This document shows positions 25,716-34,056 of a DNA stretch of 64,000 nt, one piece after another. A model generated the notes under the pieces. That model was not told where the DNA came from and searched no databases. It was given only the letters and a program-made list of their open reading frames with translations. The stretch spans positions 30,322 to 94,321 of the forward strand of contig NZ_JANUGX010000028.1 of NCBI RefSeq assembly GCF_024753245.1, read 5' to 3'. The stretch is from Massilia norwichensis. Its GTDB lineage: Bacteria; Pseudomonadota; Gammaproteobacteria; Burkholderiales; Burkholderiaceae_D. A program made the translations under genes and the position numbers. The number at the start of each line of letters is the position of its first letter. Positions within the stretch are counted from its first letter, which is position 1.

Positions 25716-27007
25716 ACACCCGTCCCATCCTCACCAGGATGCTGCCGGCGGCCCTGCTCGCCGCGCTGGCCGCAGGCGCTGCATGGGTAGCGCCCTCGCT
25801 GGCGCAAAACAAGGCCCCGGCCCGCCAGCAGGCCACGCAGCAATCGATCGTCGAACGCGGCAAGTACCTGGCCCAGGCCGGCGACTGCATCGCCTGCCAC
25901 ACGGTGCCGGGATCGAAGATCTTCTCCGGCAACCGGCCGATGCCGACGCCCTTCGGCACCCTGTACGCGCCCAACATCACGCCCGATCGCGAGACCGGCA
26001 TCGGCAAGTGGAGCGCCGACGACTTCTACAACATGATGCACACGGGCCGCTCGCCCAAGGGCTACCTGTTGTACCCGGCGATGCCGTTCGCCTCCTACAC
26101 CAAGGTCACGCGCGCCGACAGCGACGCCATCTTCGCCTACCTGCGCTCGGTACCGCCGGTGCGCCAGGCATCGCGCGATCACGATCTGCGCTTCCCCTAC
26201 AACAACCGTGCGCTGCTGATCGGCTGGCGCACCCTGTACTTCAAGGAGGGCGAGTACCAGCCCGACCGAAGCAAGTCGGCGGAATGGAACCGCGGCGCCT
26301 ACCTGGTGCAGGGCCTGGGCCACTGCGCGATGTGCCACACGCCGATCAACGCCTTGGGCGGCTCCTCGCAGGAACGGGCCTTCCAGGGTGGCCTGATCCC
26401 GATGCAGAACTGGTACGCGCCATCGCTGACCTCGAACCGCGAGGCGGGCCTGGGCGACTGGGCGATCCAGGACATCGTCGACCTGCTGCAAAAGGGCGTG
26501 TCGAACCGCGGCACCGTCTACGGGCCGATGGCCGAGGTCACCTTCAACAGCCTGCAGTTCATGAGCGACGAGGACGTGCGCGCGATGGCGGTCTACCTGA
26601 AGAGCCTGCCCGCCGACCAAGGCCCCGCGTCCGACCCGGCCGAAGCCCCGGCCCGCGCCGACGTCAACCAGGCCTATTCCGAGGGACGGCGCATCTACGC
26701 GGCGCGCTGCGCCAGCTGCCACGGCGCCGAGGGACGCGGCAAGCTGCCGCACTATCCGCCGCTGGCGCGCAACCAGTCGATCGGCATGAGTTCGGCCGTG
26801 AATCCGATCCGGATGGTGCTGAACGGCGGCTACCCGCCGGGCACCCGGCGCAATCCCATGCCTTACGGGATGCCGCCCTTCGCCCAGGACCTGAACGACA
26901 ACGAGATCGCGGCGGTGGTCACTTTCATCCGCACCGCCTGGGGCAACCGCGGAGCGCCGGTGAGCGCGCGCGAAGTCAACCAGTTGCGTTCGGCGACTGT
27001 CGAATGA
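25712..27007 (+). CDS. Triheme c-type cytochrome (alcohol/gluconate-dehydrogenase subunit II type)
   Basis: 431 residues with an N-terminal signal/anchor (MLPAALLAALAAGAAWVAPSLAQ). Three CxxCH sites at C59-IA-C62-H63, C205-AM-C208-H209 and C333-AS-C336-H337. Layout and motifs (GRSPKGYLLYPAMPFASY, GLGDWAIQDIVDLLQKG) resemble the membrane cytochrome subunits of periplasmic dehydrogenases, but no dehydrogenase gene is next to it. Here it is embedded in an oxidase operon, so it may be an electron entry point to the oxidase. Translationally coupled to the upstream c4-like gene. Confidence 0.88.
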   Translation: MNTRPILTRMLPAALLAALAAGAAWVAPSLAQNKAPARQQATQQSIVERGKYLAQAGDCIACHTVPGSKIFSGNRPMPTPFGTLYAPNITPDRETGIGKWSADDFYNMMHTGRSPKGYLLYPAMPFASYTKVTRADSDAIFAYLRSVPPVRQASRDHDLRFPYNNRALLIGWRTLYFKEGEYQPDRSKSAEWNRGAYLVQGLGHCAMCHTPINALGGSSQERAFQGGLIPMQNWYAPSLTSNREAGLGDWAIQDIVDLLQKGVSNRGTVYGPMAEVTFNSLQFMSDEDVRAMAVYLKSLPADQGPASDPAEAPARADVNQAYSEGRRIYAARCASCHGAEGRGKLPHYPPLARNQSIGMSSAVNPIRMVLNGGYPPGTRRNPMPYGMPPFAQDLNDNEIAAVVTFIRTAWGNRGAPVSAREVNQLRSATVE

Positions 27008-27037
27008 AGGCCGCACACGAAAACCAAAGGAGGCAGC

Positions 27038-27229
27038 GTGTTTCTGGAACCGAGTGACAACACCCAGGGCGGCGCGATCGACAGCGCGGCCGAACAGCGC
27101 CGGGTCGACGAGATCGTCGCGCGCGGCCCCGGCGGCGCTTTTGCCCTGGCCGGCACGGCGGTGGCGATCGTGATGGCGATCTGGGTCGCCTTCTACTTCA
27201 TGGTCTTCGTCGCACGCGGAGGTGACTGA
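27038..27229 (+). CDS. Small single-pass membrane protein of the oxidase operon
   Basis: 63 residues from a GTG at 27038, chosen because a full AAAGGAGG ribosome site lies at 27026-27033. One membrane helix (FALAGTAVAIVMAIWVAFYFMVFVA) after a charged N-terminus (AAEQRRVDEIVARG). It ends at 27229 and the next ATG begins at 27230. Position matches small subunits (IIa-like) of ba3 oxidases, but sequence alone does not prove it. Confidence 0.75.
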   Translation: MFLEPSDNTQGGAIDSAAEQRRVDEIVARGPGGAFALAGTAVAIVMAIWVAFYFMVFVARGGD

Positions 27230-27805
27230 ATGGCGGGCAGCGAACACACCCACGCCGGTGCCGCCGTCGCGGCCAGGGCGGAAGCGCGCTGGGCCTGGAT
27301 CGTCGGCGCCATCATCCTGTTCCTGGTCGCGATGATGGCCTACATGAGCCTGCACTGGGCGGCCATGCCGCCGACGCGCACCGAGACGGTCGATCCGACC
27401 ACCCTGCACATCGCCGGCGAATTCGTCGAGACCAACCTCGGTTCCGTCGCCGAGCCGGACGGCACGGTCACGGTGCGGGTGCTGGCCAACCAGTATTCGT
27501 TCACGCCGCAATGCATCGTGGTGCCGGCCAACACGCCGCTGCACTTTCGCGGCACCGCGGCCGACGTGGTGCACGGCTTCTCGGTCAGCAATACCAACGT
27601 CAACATGATGCTGGTGCCGGGCTACATCTCGAACTTCCGGACCAAACTCGAGCGCCCCGGCGAGCACGTGATGCCCTGCCACGAATACTGCGGCACCGGC
27701 CACGCCGCGATGTGGGCGCACGTGAAGGTCATCGACAAGGACGCGTTCATGCAGCAGGCGCAGGCCGCCGCCGCAGCGGGAAGGAGGATGAGCTGTGTTC
27801 AGTAA
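27230..27805 (+). CDS. Cytochrome c oxidase subunit II (B-type, CuA)
   Basis: 191 residues. One N-terminal membrane helix (WAWIVGAIILFLVAMMAYM), then a cupredoxin domain. The CuA ligands are all visible: H115 in VVHGFSVSN, C150 and C154 in MPCHEYCGTGH, H158 and M161. The single helix and short length fit ba3-type oxidases rather than aa3. It accepts electrons from cytochrome c. The C-terminus overlaps the start of the subunit I gene. Confidence 0.92.
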   Translation: MAGSEHTHAGAAVAARAEARWAWIVGAIILFLVAMMAYMSLHWAAMPPTRTETVDPTTLHIAGEFVETNLGSVAEPDGTVTVRVLANQYSFTPQCIVVPANTPLHFRGTAADVVHGFSVSNTNVNMMLVPGYISNFRTKLERPGEHVMPCHEYCGTGHAAMWAHVKVIDKDAFMQQAQAAAAAGRRMSCVQ

Positions 27806-29426
27806 GGAATCCAGGCAGCTCGTGCTGTCCCACTTCTGGGTGGCCTTCGCCGCCTTCTTCGTCGCCCTCGTGCTGGGCGAATGGCAGATGTACATCCGCA
27901 GCCCGCTGCGCGACTGGATCGGCAATCCCGAGCTCTATTACCGCTCGGTGACGGCGCATGGGTCGGCGATGGGCTACGTGTTCCCGACCCTGGTGGCGAT
28001 GGGCTTCGGCTACGCCATCGTCGAGCTGGCGCTGAAGCAGCCGCTGGTCGGACGGCGCTGGGCCTGGACCGGCTTCATCCTGGTGCTGCTGGGTACCGTG
28101 GTGGCGATGGCGCCGGTGTCGGCGGGCCTGGCCACCGTGCTCTACACCTTCTACCCGCCGCTGATCGGCCACCCGGCCTACTACATCGGCGTGGTGCTGG
28201 TGGTGGTCGGCTCCTGGATCTGGGTGGCGCTGATGTCGGTCAACCTGCGGGTTTGGAAGAAGGCGCATCCCGGCGAAGCCGTGCCGCTGCCGATGTTCGC
28301 CAATGTGGCCGGCGCCTACCTGTGGGCCTGGACCTCGGTCGGCGCCGCGGTCGAGATCCTGTTCCTGATCCTGCCGGTGGCGCTGGGCTTCAAGAACACC
28401 ATCGACGCCGGCCTGGCGCGGGTGTTCTTTTCGTGGACCCTGCACGCCATCGTCTACTTCTGGCTGATGCCGGCCTACATCGCCTTCTACACGCTGGTGC
28501 CGCGCGCCATCGGCGGACGCCTGTACAGCGACGTCATGGGCCGCATCTCGTTCATCCTGTTCCTGGTGTTCTCGATGCCGATCGGGATGCACCACCTGTT
28601 CCAGGATCCGCAGGTCGGTTCCGGCATGAAGTTCCTGCACGCCGTGTTCACGGCCATGGTGTCGGTGCCGACCCTGCTGACGGTGTTTACGATCACCGCC
28701 TCGGTCGAGATCGCCGGCCGGCTGCGCGGCGGCACCGGCGCGCTCGGCTGGGTCAAGGCCCTGCCCTGGCGTAATCCGATGATGCTGGCGGTGGCCTTTT
28801 CCTTCATCCTGCTGGGCTTCGGCGGCGCGGGCGGCCTGATCAACATGAGCTACCAGCTCGACTTCGCGGTCCATAACACGCAGTGGATCACCGGCCACTT
28901 CCACCTGATCTTCGCCGGCGCCATCGTCATCATGTATTTCGCTTTGGCCTACGACCTGTGGCCGCACCTGACCGGGCGCGCCCTGGTCCAGGACGCCATG
29001 ATCAAGGCCCAACTGTGGCTGTGGTTCGTCGGCATGATCATCCTCACCTTCCCCTGGCACGTGGTGGGCGTGATGGGCATGCCGCGCCGCATGGCCTACT
29101 TCGACTACACCAACCCCGAGATCGCGCCGCAGGCCGTGACGGTCCTGATCAGCTTCGTCGGCGGCCTGCTGATGGTGATTTCCGGCCTGCTGTTCCTGCT
29201 GATCCTGCTGCGCGGCCACCGCGCGCGCCTGGTCGAGCTGCCCGAATTCCGCTTCAGCCAGCCGGTGCACGCCACCGGGCGCCTGCCCGTGGCCCTGAAC
29301 AGCTACGCGCTGTGGCTGGCCTTGATGATCGGGCTGTCGATCGTCAATTACGGCTATCCGATCGCGCAACTGGTGTCGCTGAAGCAGACCTCGGTGCCGG
29401 CGGTGCCGGTGGGAGGCAAGCCATGA
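27795..29426 (+). CDS. Heme-copper oxidase subunit I (ba3/B-type)
   Basis: 543 residues from a GTG at 27795, supported by AAGGAGG at 27781-27787. About 13 membrane helices. Ligands are complete: H55 (TAHGSAMGYVF, low-spin heme), H217 and cross-link Y221 (WTLHAIVYFW), CuB histidines H266/H267 (IGMHHLFQDP), and H368/H370 (ITGHFHL). The pattern WTLHAIVYFWLMPAY and MHHLFQDP is that of Thermus ba3-like B-family enzymes. It reduces O2 to water while pumping protons, typically with high oxygen affinity. The gene overlaps subunit II by 11 bases and the next cytochrome by ATGA. Confidence 0.95.
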   Translation: MFSKESRQLVLSHFWVAFAAFFVALVLGEWQMYIRSPLRDWIGNPELYYRSVTAHGSAMGYVFPTLVAMGFGYAIVELALKQPLVGRRWAWTGFILVLLGTVVAMAPVSAGLATVLYTFYPPLIGHPAYYIGVVLVVVGSWIWVALMSVNLRVWKKAHPGEAVPLPMFANVAGAYLWAWTSVGAAVEILFLILPVALGFKNTIDAGLARVFFSWTLHAIVYFWLMPAYIAFYTLVPRAIGGRLYSDVMGRISFILFLVFSMPIGMHHLFQDPQVGSGMKFLHAVFTAMVSVPTLLTVFTITASVEIAGRLRGGTGALGWVKALPWRNPMMLAVAFSFILLGFGGAGGLINMSYQLDFAVHNTQWITGHFHLIFAGAIVIMYFALAYDLWPHLTGRALVQDAMIKAQLWLWFVGMIILTFPWHVVGVMGMPRRMAYFDYTNPEIAPQAVTVLISFVGGLLMVISGLLFLLILLRGHRARLVELPEFRFSQPVHATGRLPVALNSYALWLALMIGLSIVNYGYPIAQLVSLKQTSVPAVPVGGKP

Positions 29427-30220
29427 ACGAGCCGCTCTTCTCTTTCAAGAACCGCTGGTTCACGATCAGCGTCGGCGCCGTGGCGCTGATCTTCGTGCTG
29501 GCCTTTCTCGTCGGCCTGGTGTGGCTGCCGCGCGCCCATGCGCAAGATCCGAATGCAACGCTGTGGGATGCGATCTGCAGCGCCGCCGGCGTGCCGACCC
29601 GCTACCGCAATCCGGCCCTACCCGAGGAACAGGCGGTGTACCCGACCAGCGTGATCGTCAACACCCAGATGATGGGACCGGTGGATACCGCCGCGGTCGG
29701 CCGCGGCGCCACCCTGGCCCTGCAATGCAGCATGTGCCACGGCGCGCGCGGCACCGCCTCGGCCGGCACCGACGCGCCGCACCTGGCGGGCCAGCCGCCG
29801 ACCTCCACCTACAAGCAGCTGCGCGACTTCAAGTCCGGCCACCGCCCTAGCGCAGTGATGCAGCCGCTGGCGACCAATCTGAGCGACCAGGACATGCACG
29901 ACCTGGCCGCCTTCTATTCGCAGCAGACGCGCGAGACCCTGATCCGCCACGCCAACCTGCGTCCGGAGGTGCCGCGCCTGGTCAGCAACGGTTCGCCGAT
30001 GCGCAACATCGGCGCCTGCGCGACCTGCCACAGCCCCAGCGTGGCCCGCGCCGCCACGCCGGTGCTGGACGGCCTGCCGGAAGCCTACCTGCGCGATCAG
30101 CTGAACGCCTTCAAGTCGGGCCGGCGCGCGAACGACATCAACCGGCAGATGCGCAACGCGGCGCACCAGCTGACCGACAGCGAGGTGGATATTCTGGCCA
30201 GGTATTACGCCTCGCGCTGA
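29423..30220 (+). CDS. Membrane-anchored diheme cytochrome c
   Basis: 265 residues from ATG 29423. One N-terminal helix (FTISVGAVALIFVLAFLVGLVWL) may stay as an anchor because the following PRAHAQ could also be a cleavage site. Two heme sites, C102-SM-C105-H106 and C199-AT-C202-H203, in c4-like halves that share FKSGxR. It closes the oxidase operon, which thus encodes seven c-heme sites in three cytochromes. Probably a direct donor to CuA. Confidence 0.9.
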   Translation: MNEPLFSFKNRWFTISVGAVALIFVLAFLVGLVWLPRAHAQDPNATLWDAICSAAGVPTRYRNPALPEEQAVYPTSVIVNTQMMGPVDTAAVGRGATLALQCSMCHGARGTASAGTDAPHLAGQPPTSTYKQLRDFKSGHRPSAVMQPLATNLSDQDMHDLAAFYSQQTRETLIRHANLRPEVPRLVSNGSPMRNIGACATCHSPSVARAATPVLDGLPEAYLRDQLNAFKSGRRANDINRQMRNAAHQLTDSEVDILARYYASR

Positions 30221-30235
30221 GCGCCCGGAAAGCGG

Positions 30236-30916
30236 CTACCACTTGCAGCCGCTGTCGTCGATGGCGTTTTTCGCCAGGTCCACCGCCAGCCCGATCACGT
30301 TGGCCAACAGATTGGCGCTCTCGGCACGGGCCTTCTGGCAATCGACGCGGCGGGCGCGCTCGAAGCGGTCGACGACATGCCGGTCGGCATTCGGATCGGC
30401 CACCGGCTTGCGCTCCGGCAGCGCCACCAGGCCCTTGCCGTTTTCCCTTGCGATCAGGCGTGCGGCCGCGCGTGCGGCTTGCAGATCGACGGCTGGTGCG
30501 GCGGTGCCGGCGTCGGTCGGCGTGACGGTGTCGGCGTTGGCGTTGGCGTTGGCGTTGGGGACAGCCTCGGGGACGGCGGCAGTCGGCGATGCGGCCGCGT
30601 CCTGCGCAGGCATCCGGTGCGGTGGCGGCGCCGCTCTGGGTGCGGCACGCGTCTGGAGAGCACGGGAACTGGCGCGCGGCGCGGCCGCATCCGGCATCGG
30701 CGCCGGCGGCGCTGCAGGCGCGATCGGTATCAGCCTGACTTCGATCCGCCTGACCGGTCCGGTGTCCTGCTCGGCATGCCTGAGCGACCATGCATGCCAC
30801 AACAGGGCCGCGCCAAGTGCGTGGACCAGCAGGCTGATGCCCCAGCCGAGCATGGGCGCGCGTGTATGCTGTCGGTGCGGCGTGGTGATTCGGTGCAGGC
30901 TGGCGGCGAGATGCAT
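30236..30916 (-). CDS. TonB-like N-anchored, alanine/proline-rich protein of unknown function
   Basis: 226 residues with one helix near the N-terminus (MLGWGISLLVHALGAALLWHAW, residues 22-43) and then a long alanine/proline-rich stretch with a NANANANAD run encoded by GTTGGC repeats. The overall plan resembles TonB or TolA (cytoplasmic stub, one helix, periplasmic spacer), and VRRIEVRLIPIAP after the helix is TonB-like. The C-terminus (VVDRFERARRVDCQKARAESANLLANVIGLAVDLAKN) is not a recognisable TonB domain and holds two cysteines. M22 is an alternative start. Function not assigned. Confidence 0.65.
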   Translation of the reverse strand: MHLAASLHRITTPHRQHTRAPMLGWGISLLVHALGAALLWHAWSLRHAEQDTGPVRRIEVRLIPIAPAAPPAPMPDAAAPRASSRALQTRAAPRAAPPPHRMPAQDAAASPTAAVPEAVPNANANANADTVTPTDAGTAAPAVDLQAARAAARLIARENGKGLVALPERKPVADPNADRHVVDRFERARRVDCQKARAESANLLANVIGLAVDLAKNAIDDSGCKW

Positions 30917-30979
30917 CCACCCATTCTAGCGGGGCGCCGGCCGGCGAAACTCACCAAGTGTCACGCCGAGCGCCCTCCT

Positions 30980-32008
30980 TCACACCATCACCGGTTCCGG
31001 CTCCAGCAAGACCCCGAAACGCTCCCGCACATCGGCCTGGATCGCCCGCGCCAGCGCCAGCACTTCCGCGCCGCTGGCGCCGCCATTGTTGACCAGCACC
31101 AGCGCCTGCTTCGGATAAACGCCGGCGCGGCCCAGGGCTTTCCCTTTCCAGCCGCACTGGTCGATCAGCCAGCCGGCCGCCAGTTTTTCAGTACCGTCCG
31201 GCTGCAGGTGATGCACCAGGTTCGGCCATTGTTCCAGCAGCCGCGCGCAATGCTCGCCGCTCACCACCGGGTTCTTGAAGAAGCTGCCGGCATTGCCGAT
31301 CTCCGCGGGGTCGGGCAGCTTGCGGCGGCGGATCGCGATCACCGCATCGGCGACCTGGCGCGGCTGGGGCGCGGCGATGCCCTCGGCCTCGAGTTCGCGC
31401 GCCAGCTCGGCGTAGCGCAGGTTGGGGGTCCAGGCTTTCGGCAGCGCGAAGGTGACGTCGAGCACCGCCAGCTGGCGTCCGTCCTCGTGCTTGAACACGC
31501 TGTCGCGGTAGGCGAAGCGGCAGTCGGCGGCAGACATGGTGCGCGTGGCGCCGGTCGTGAAATCGAAGGCGGTGAGCGAATGGAACAGGTCCTTGACTTC
31601 GGCACCGTAGGCCCCGATGTTCTGAATCGGCGAGGCGCCCACCGTGCCCGGGATCAGCGACATGTTCTCCAGCCCGCCCAGGCCCTGCGCCAGGGTGAAC
31701 TGCACGAATTCGTGCCAGTTCTCGCCGGCGCGGCCGCGCACCAGGACGGCATCGGCGGTTTCGCCGACGATCTCCTTGCCCATCAGCGCCATGTGCAGCA
31801 CCAGCAGCTCGACTTCGTCGCGCGTGATCAGGAGGTTGCTGCCGCCGCCGAGTACCAGGCGCGGCAAGGCGGCAAGTGCGGGGTCGGCGGCCAGCGCCTG
31901 CAATTGCGCCGGGTCCTCGACGCGCAGGTAGCGCCGGGCGCGGGCGGGGATGCCGAAGGTGTTGAATTGCTGGAGGGAGATGTCGTGTGCGATGGGCAGT
32001 GCTTGCAT
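30980..32008 (-). CDS. murB: UDP-N-acetylenolpyruvoylglucosamine reductase
   Basis: 342 residues from ATG 32008 (MQALPIAHDISLQQFNTFGI). The frame extends further upstream without conserved sequence. MurB reduces UDP-GlcNAc-enolpyruvate to UDP-MurNAc using FAD and NADPH. FAD-binding and active-site blocks: LVLGGGSNLLI, SLIPGTVGASPIQNIGAYGAEV, RFAYRDSVFKH and the catalytic serine region IGNAGSFFKNPVV. The presence of the YRxSxFK-type block indicates the E. coli-like type I enzyme. Divergent from yajQ. Confidence 0.95.
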   Translation of the reverse strand: MQALPIAHDISLQQFNTFGIPARARRYLRVEDPAQLQALAADPALAALPRLVLGGGSNLLITRDEVELLVLHMALMGKEIVGETADAVLVRGRAGENWHEFVQFTLAQGLGGLENMSLIPGTVGASPIQNIGAYGAEVKDLFHSLTAFDFTTGATRTMSAADCRFAYRDSVFKHEDGRQLAVLDVTFALPKAWTPNLRYAELARELEAEGIAAPQPRQVADAVIAIRRRKLPDPAEIGNAGSFFKNPVVSGEHCARLLEQWPNLVHHLQPDGTEKLAAGWLIDQCGWKGKALGRAGVYPKQALVLVNNGGASGAEVLALARAIQADVRERFGVLLEPEPVMV

Positions 32009-32116
32009 GGCTGGGTCCGAAGTTGGCCCGGTGATTATAGAGGGAAACAGGCGCCTCGATGCCGGCGGTCCGTTACAATATCGCCATTCGTCACCATATA
32101 AAAAAAGGAACACACA

Positions 32117-32602
32117 ATGCCATCGTTCGATGTGGTCTGCGAAGCAGACATGGTTGAAGTCAGGAACGCTGTCGACCAATCCAGCAAGGAAATCGAAACC
32201 CGCTTCGACTTCAAGGGCACCTCGGCCAAGGTCGAGCAGAAAGAAAAGGAAATCACCCTATACGGCGATTCCGACTTCCAGATCGGCCAAGTCAAGGACG
32301 TTCTGCTGAACAAGATGACCAAGCGTAAGGTCGACGTCCGCTTCCTGGACGAAGGCAAGATCGAAAAAATCGGCGGCGACAAGGTCAAGCAGGTGCTCAA
32401 GGTGCGCAACGGCATCGAGACCGAGGACGCCAAGAAGATCACCAAGATGATCAAGGAAAGCAAGATGAAGGTGCAGGCGTCGATCCAGGGCGAATCCGTG
32501 CGCGTGACCGGCAAGGACCGCGACACCCTGCAGGAAGCGATCGCCATGCTGCGCAAGGATGTGACCGATCTGCCCCTGGCGTTCAATAACTTCCGCGACT
32601 GA
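32117..32602 (+). CDS. yajQ: YajQ family cyclic-di-GMP-binding protein
   Basis: 161 residues, ATG 32117 with AAGGAA at 32105-32110. Starts MPSFDVVCEADMVEVRNAVDQ and contains ETRFDFKGT, a hallmark of UPF0234/YajQ, with two ferredoxin-like repeats. Xanthomonas and Pseudomonas members bind c-di-GMP and act with a LysR regulator on virulence genes; older work reports nucleotide binding. It fits the c-di-GMP theme of the region. Length is normal. Confidence 0.94.
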   Translation: MPSFDVVCEADMVEVRNAVDQSSKEIETRFDFKGTSAKVEQKEKEITLYGDSDFQIGQVKDVLLNKMTKRKVDVRFLDEGKIEKIGGDKVKQVLKVRNGIETEDAKKITKMIKESKMKVQASIQGESVRVTGKDRDTLQEAIAMLRKDVTDLPLAFNNFRD

Positions 32603-32620
32603 GGCGAGACCGCTTCGGCC

Positions 32621-32656
32621 GCCCCATTTACCGCACGACCGTGCGCTAAATGGGGC
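32621..32656. repeat. Stem-loop between yajQ and the nitronate-monooxygenase-like gene
   Basis: GCCCCATTTA (32621-32630) pairs perfectly with TAAATGGGGC (32647-32656). Inside, GCAC (32633-32636) pairs with GTGC (32641-32644) around loop GACC, giving about 15 pairs with one mismatch. No T-run follows. It may be a Rho-assisted or processing hairpin after yajQ. Confidence 0.65.
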
Positions 32657-32719
32657 GCTTAACCCGCCTTCGCCTGGGGTAAAATGGCGGGCGAACAGTC
32701 TTGGTTGTTAAGGAATGCA

Positions 32720-33991
32720 ATGAAACGAGTAGATGATTTCCGCCTGCGCTTGGGCAGCAAGGAATACGTGCCCATCATGATCGGCGGAATGGGGGTCGAT
32801 ATCTCGACGTCGGAACTGGCACTGGAGGCGGCGCGCCTCGGCGGCATCGGCCATATCTCCGATGCGATGGTGCCCGACGTTTCGGACCGCAAGTTCGATA
32901 CGAGCTTCGTCAAGGAAAAAACCAAGCTCTACAAGTTCAACATCAACAACATGGACAAGTCGGTGGTCCAGTTCGACCTCGACCGCCTGGCCGAAGCGAC
33001 CCGTCTGCATGTCGGCGCAACCATGGAAGCGAAGAAAGGCGATGGCCTGATCTTCGTGAACTGCATGGAAAAGCTGACCATGAACGCGCCCAAGGAAACG
33101 CTGCGCACCCGCCTGTCGGCCGCGCTCGACGCCGGCATCGACGGCATCACCATGTCGGCCGGCCTGCACCTCGGTTCGTTCGAACTCATCAAGGATCATC
33201 CGCGCTTCCGCGATGCCAAGCTGGGCATCATCGTGTCCTCGGTGCGCGCGCTGCAGCTGTTCCTGCGCAAGGTTTCGCGCCTGGACCGCCTGCCCGACTA
33301 CATCGTCGTCGAAGGCCCGCTGGCCGGTGGCCACCTGGGCTTCGGCATCGACGACTGGCAGCAGTACGACCTGCACACGATCATGGACGAGATCCATGCC
33401 TTCATGCGCGCCGAGCACCTGAACATTCCGCTGATCGCCGCGGGCGGCATCTTCACCGGCAGCGATGCGGCCGGCTTCCTGGAAAAAGGCGCTGGCGGCG
33501 TGCAGGTGGCGACCCGCTTCACCGTGACCCACGAGTGCGGCCTGCCGGATGACGTCAAGCAGGAATACTTCCGCGCCAGCGAAGAGGACATCATCGTCAA
33601 CGGCGTCTCGCCGACCGGCTACCCGATGCGCATGCTGAAGCAGACCCCGGCGATCGGCTCGGGCATCCGTCCCGGCTGCGAGTCCTACGGCTACCTGCTG
33701 GATGCCACCGGTAACTGTGCCTACATCAACTCGTACAACCGCGAGGTGCAGGCCAACCCGGGCTCGAAGGACATCAAGGTCTTCGACAAGACCTGCCTGT
33801 GCACGCACATGCGCAACTTCAACTGCTGGACCTGCGGTTCGACCACCTATCGTCTGAAGGACACGACCCACAAGCTGGCCGATGGCCGCTACCAGATCCT
33901 GTCGGCCGAGCACGTGTTCAAGGACTACCAGTTCAGCGTCGACAACCAGGTCGCCCTGCCGCCGCGCGAAGCGGATTCCGCCGCCGCCTGA
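32720..33991 (+). CDS. Nitronate monooxygenase-like FMN enzyme with cysteine-rich C-terminus
   Basis: 423 residues from ATG 32720, with AAGGA just upstream; an earlier start at 32684 is unlikely. TIM-barrel of the 2-nitropropane dioxygenase family: IMIGGMGVDISTSELALEAARLGGIGHIS near the start, the catalytic-type histidine in VEGPLAGGHLGFG, and the phosphate-binding PLIAAGGIFTGSDAAGFLEKGAGGVQVATRF. It has a distinct tail: CLCTHMRNFNCWTCGSTTYR with four cysteines, suggesting a metal site. It may oxidise nitronates or be a related FMN oxidoreductase; the tail argues for a specialised subfamily. Confidence 0.85.
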   Translation: MKRVDDFRLRLGSKEYVPIMIGGMGVDISTSELALEAARLGGIGHISDAMVPDVSDRKFDTSFVKEKTKLYKFNINNMDKSVVQFDLDRLAEATRLHVGATMEAKKGDGLIFVNCMEKLTMNAPKETLRTRLSAALDAGIDGITMSAGLHLGSFELIKDHPRFRDAKLGIIVSSVRALQLFLRKVSRLDRLPDYIVVEGPLAGGHLGFGIDDWQQYDLHTIMDEIHAFMRAEHLNIPLIAAGGIFTGSDAAGFLEKGAGGVQVATRFTVTHECGLPDDVKQEYFRASEEDIIVNGVSPTGYPMRMLKQTPAIGSGIRPGCESYGYLLDATGNCAYINSYNREVQANPGSKDIKVFDKTCLCTHMRNFNCWTCGSTTYRLKDTTHKLADGRYQILSAEHVFKDYQFSVDNQVALPPREADSAAA

Positions 33992-34056
33992 TACCCGAAC
34001 GGAACGGTTCTCCCCAGGCGCTGTCCAACAGCGGTTGGCCTTGCATGGGGAGCCTG

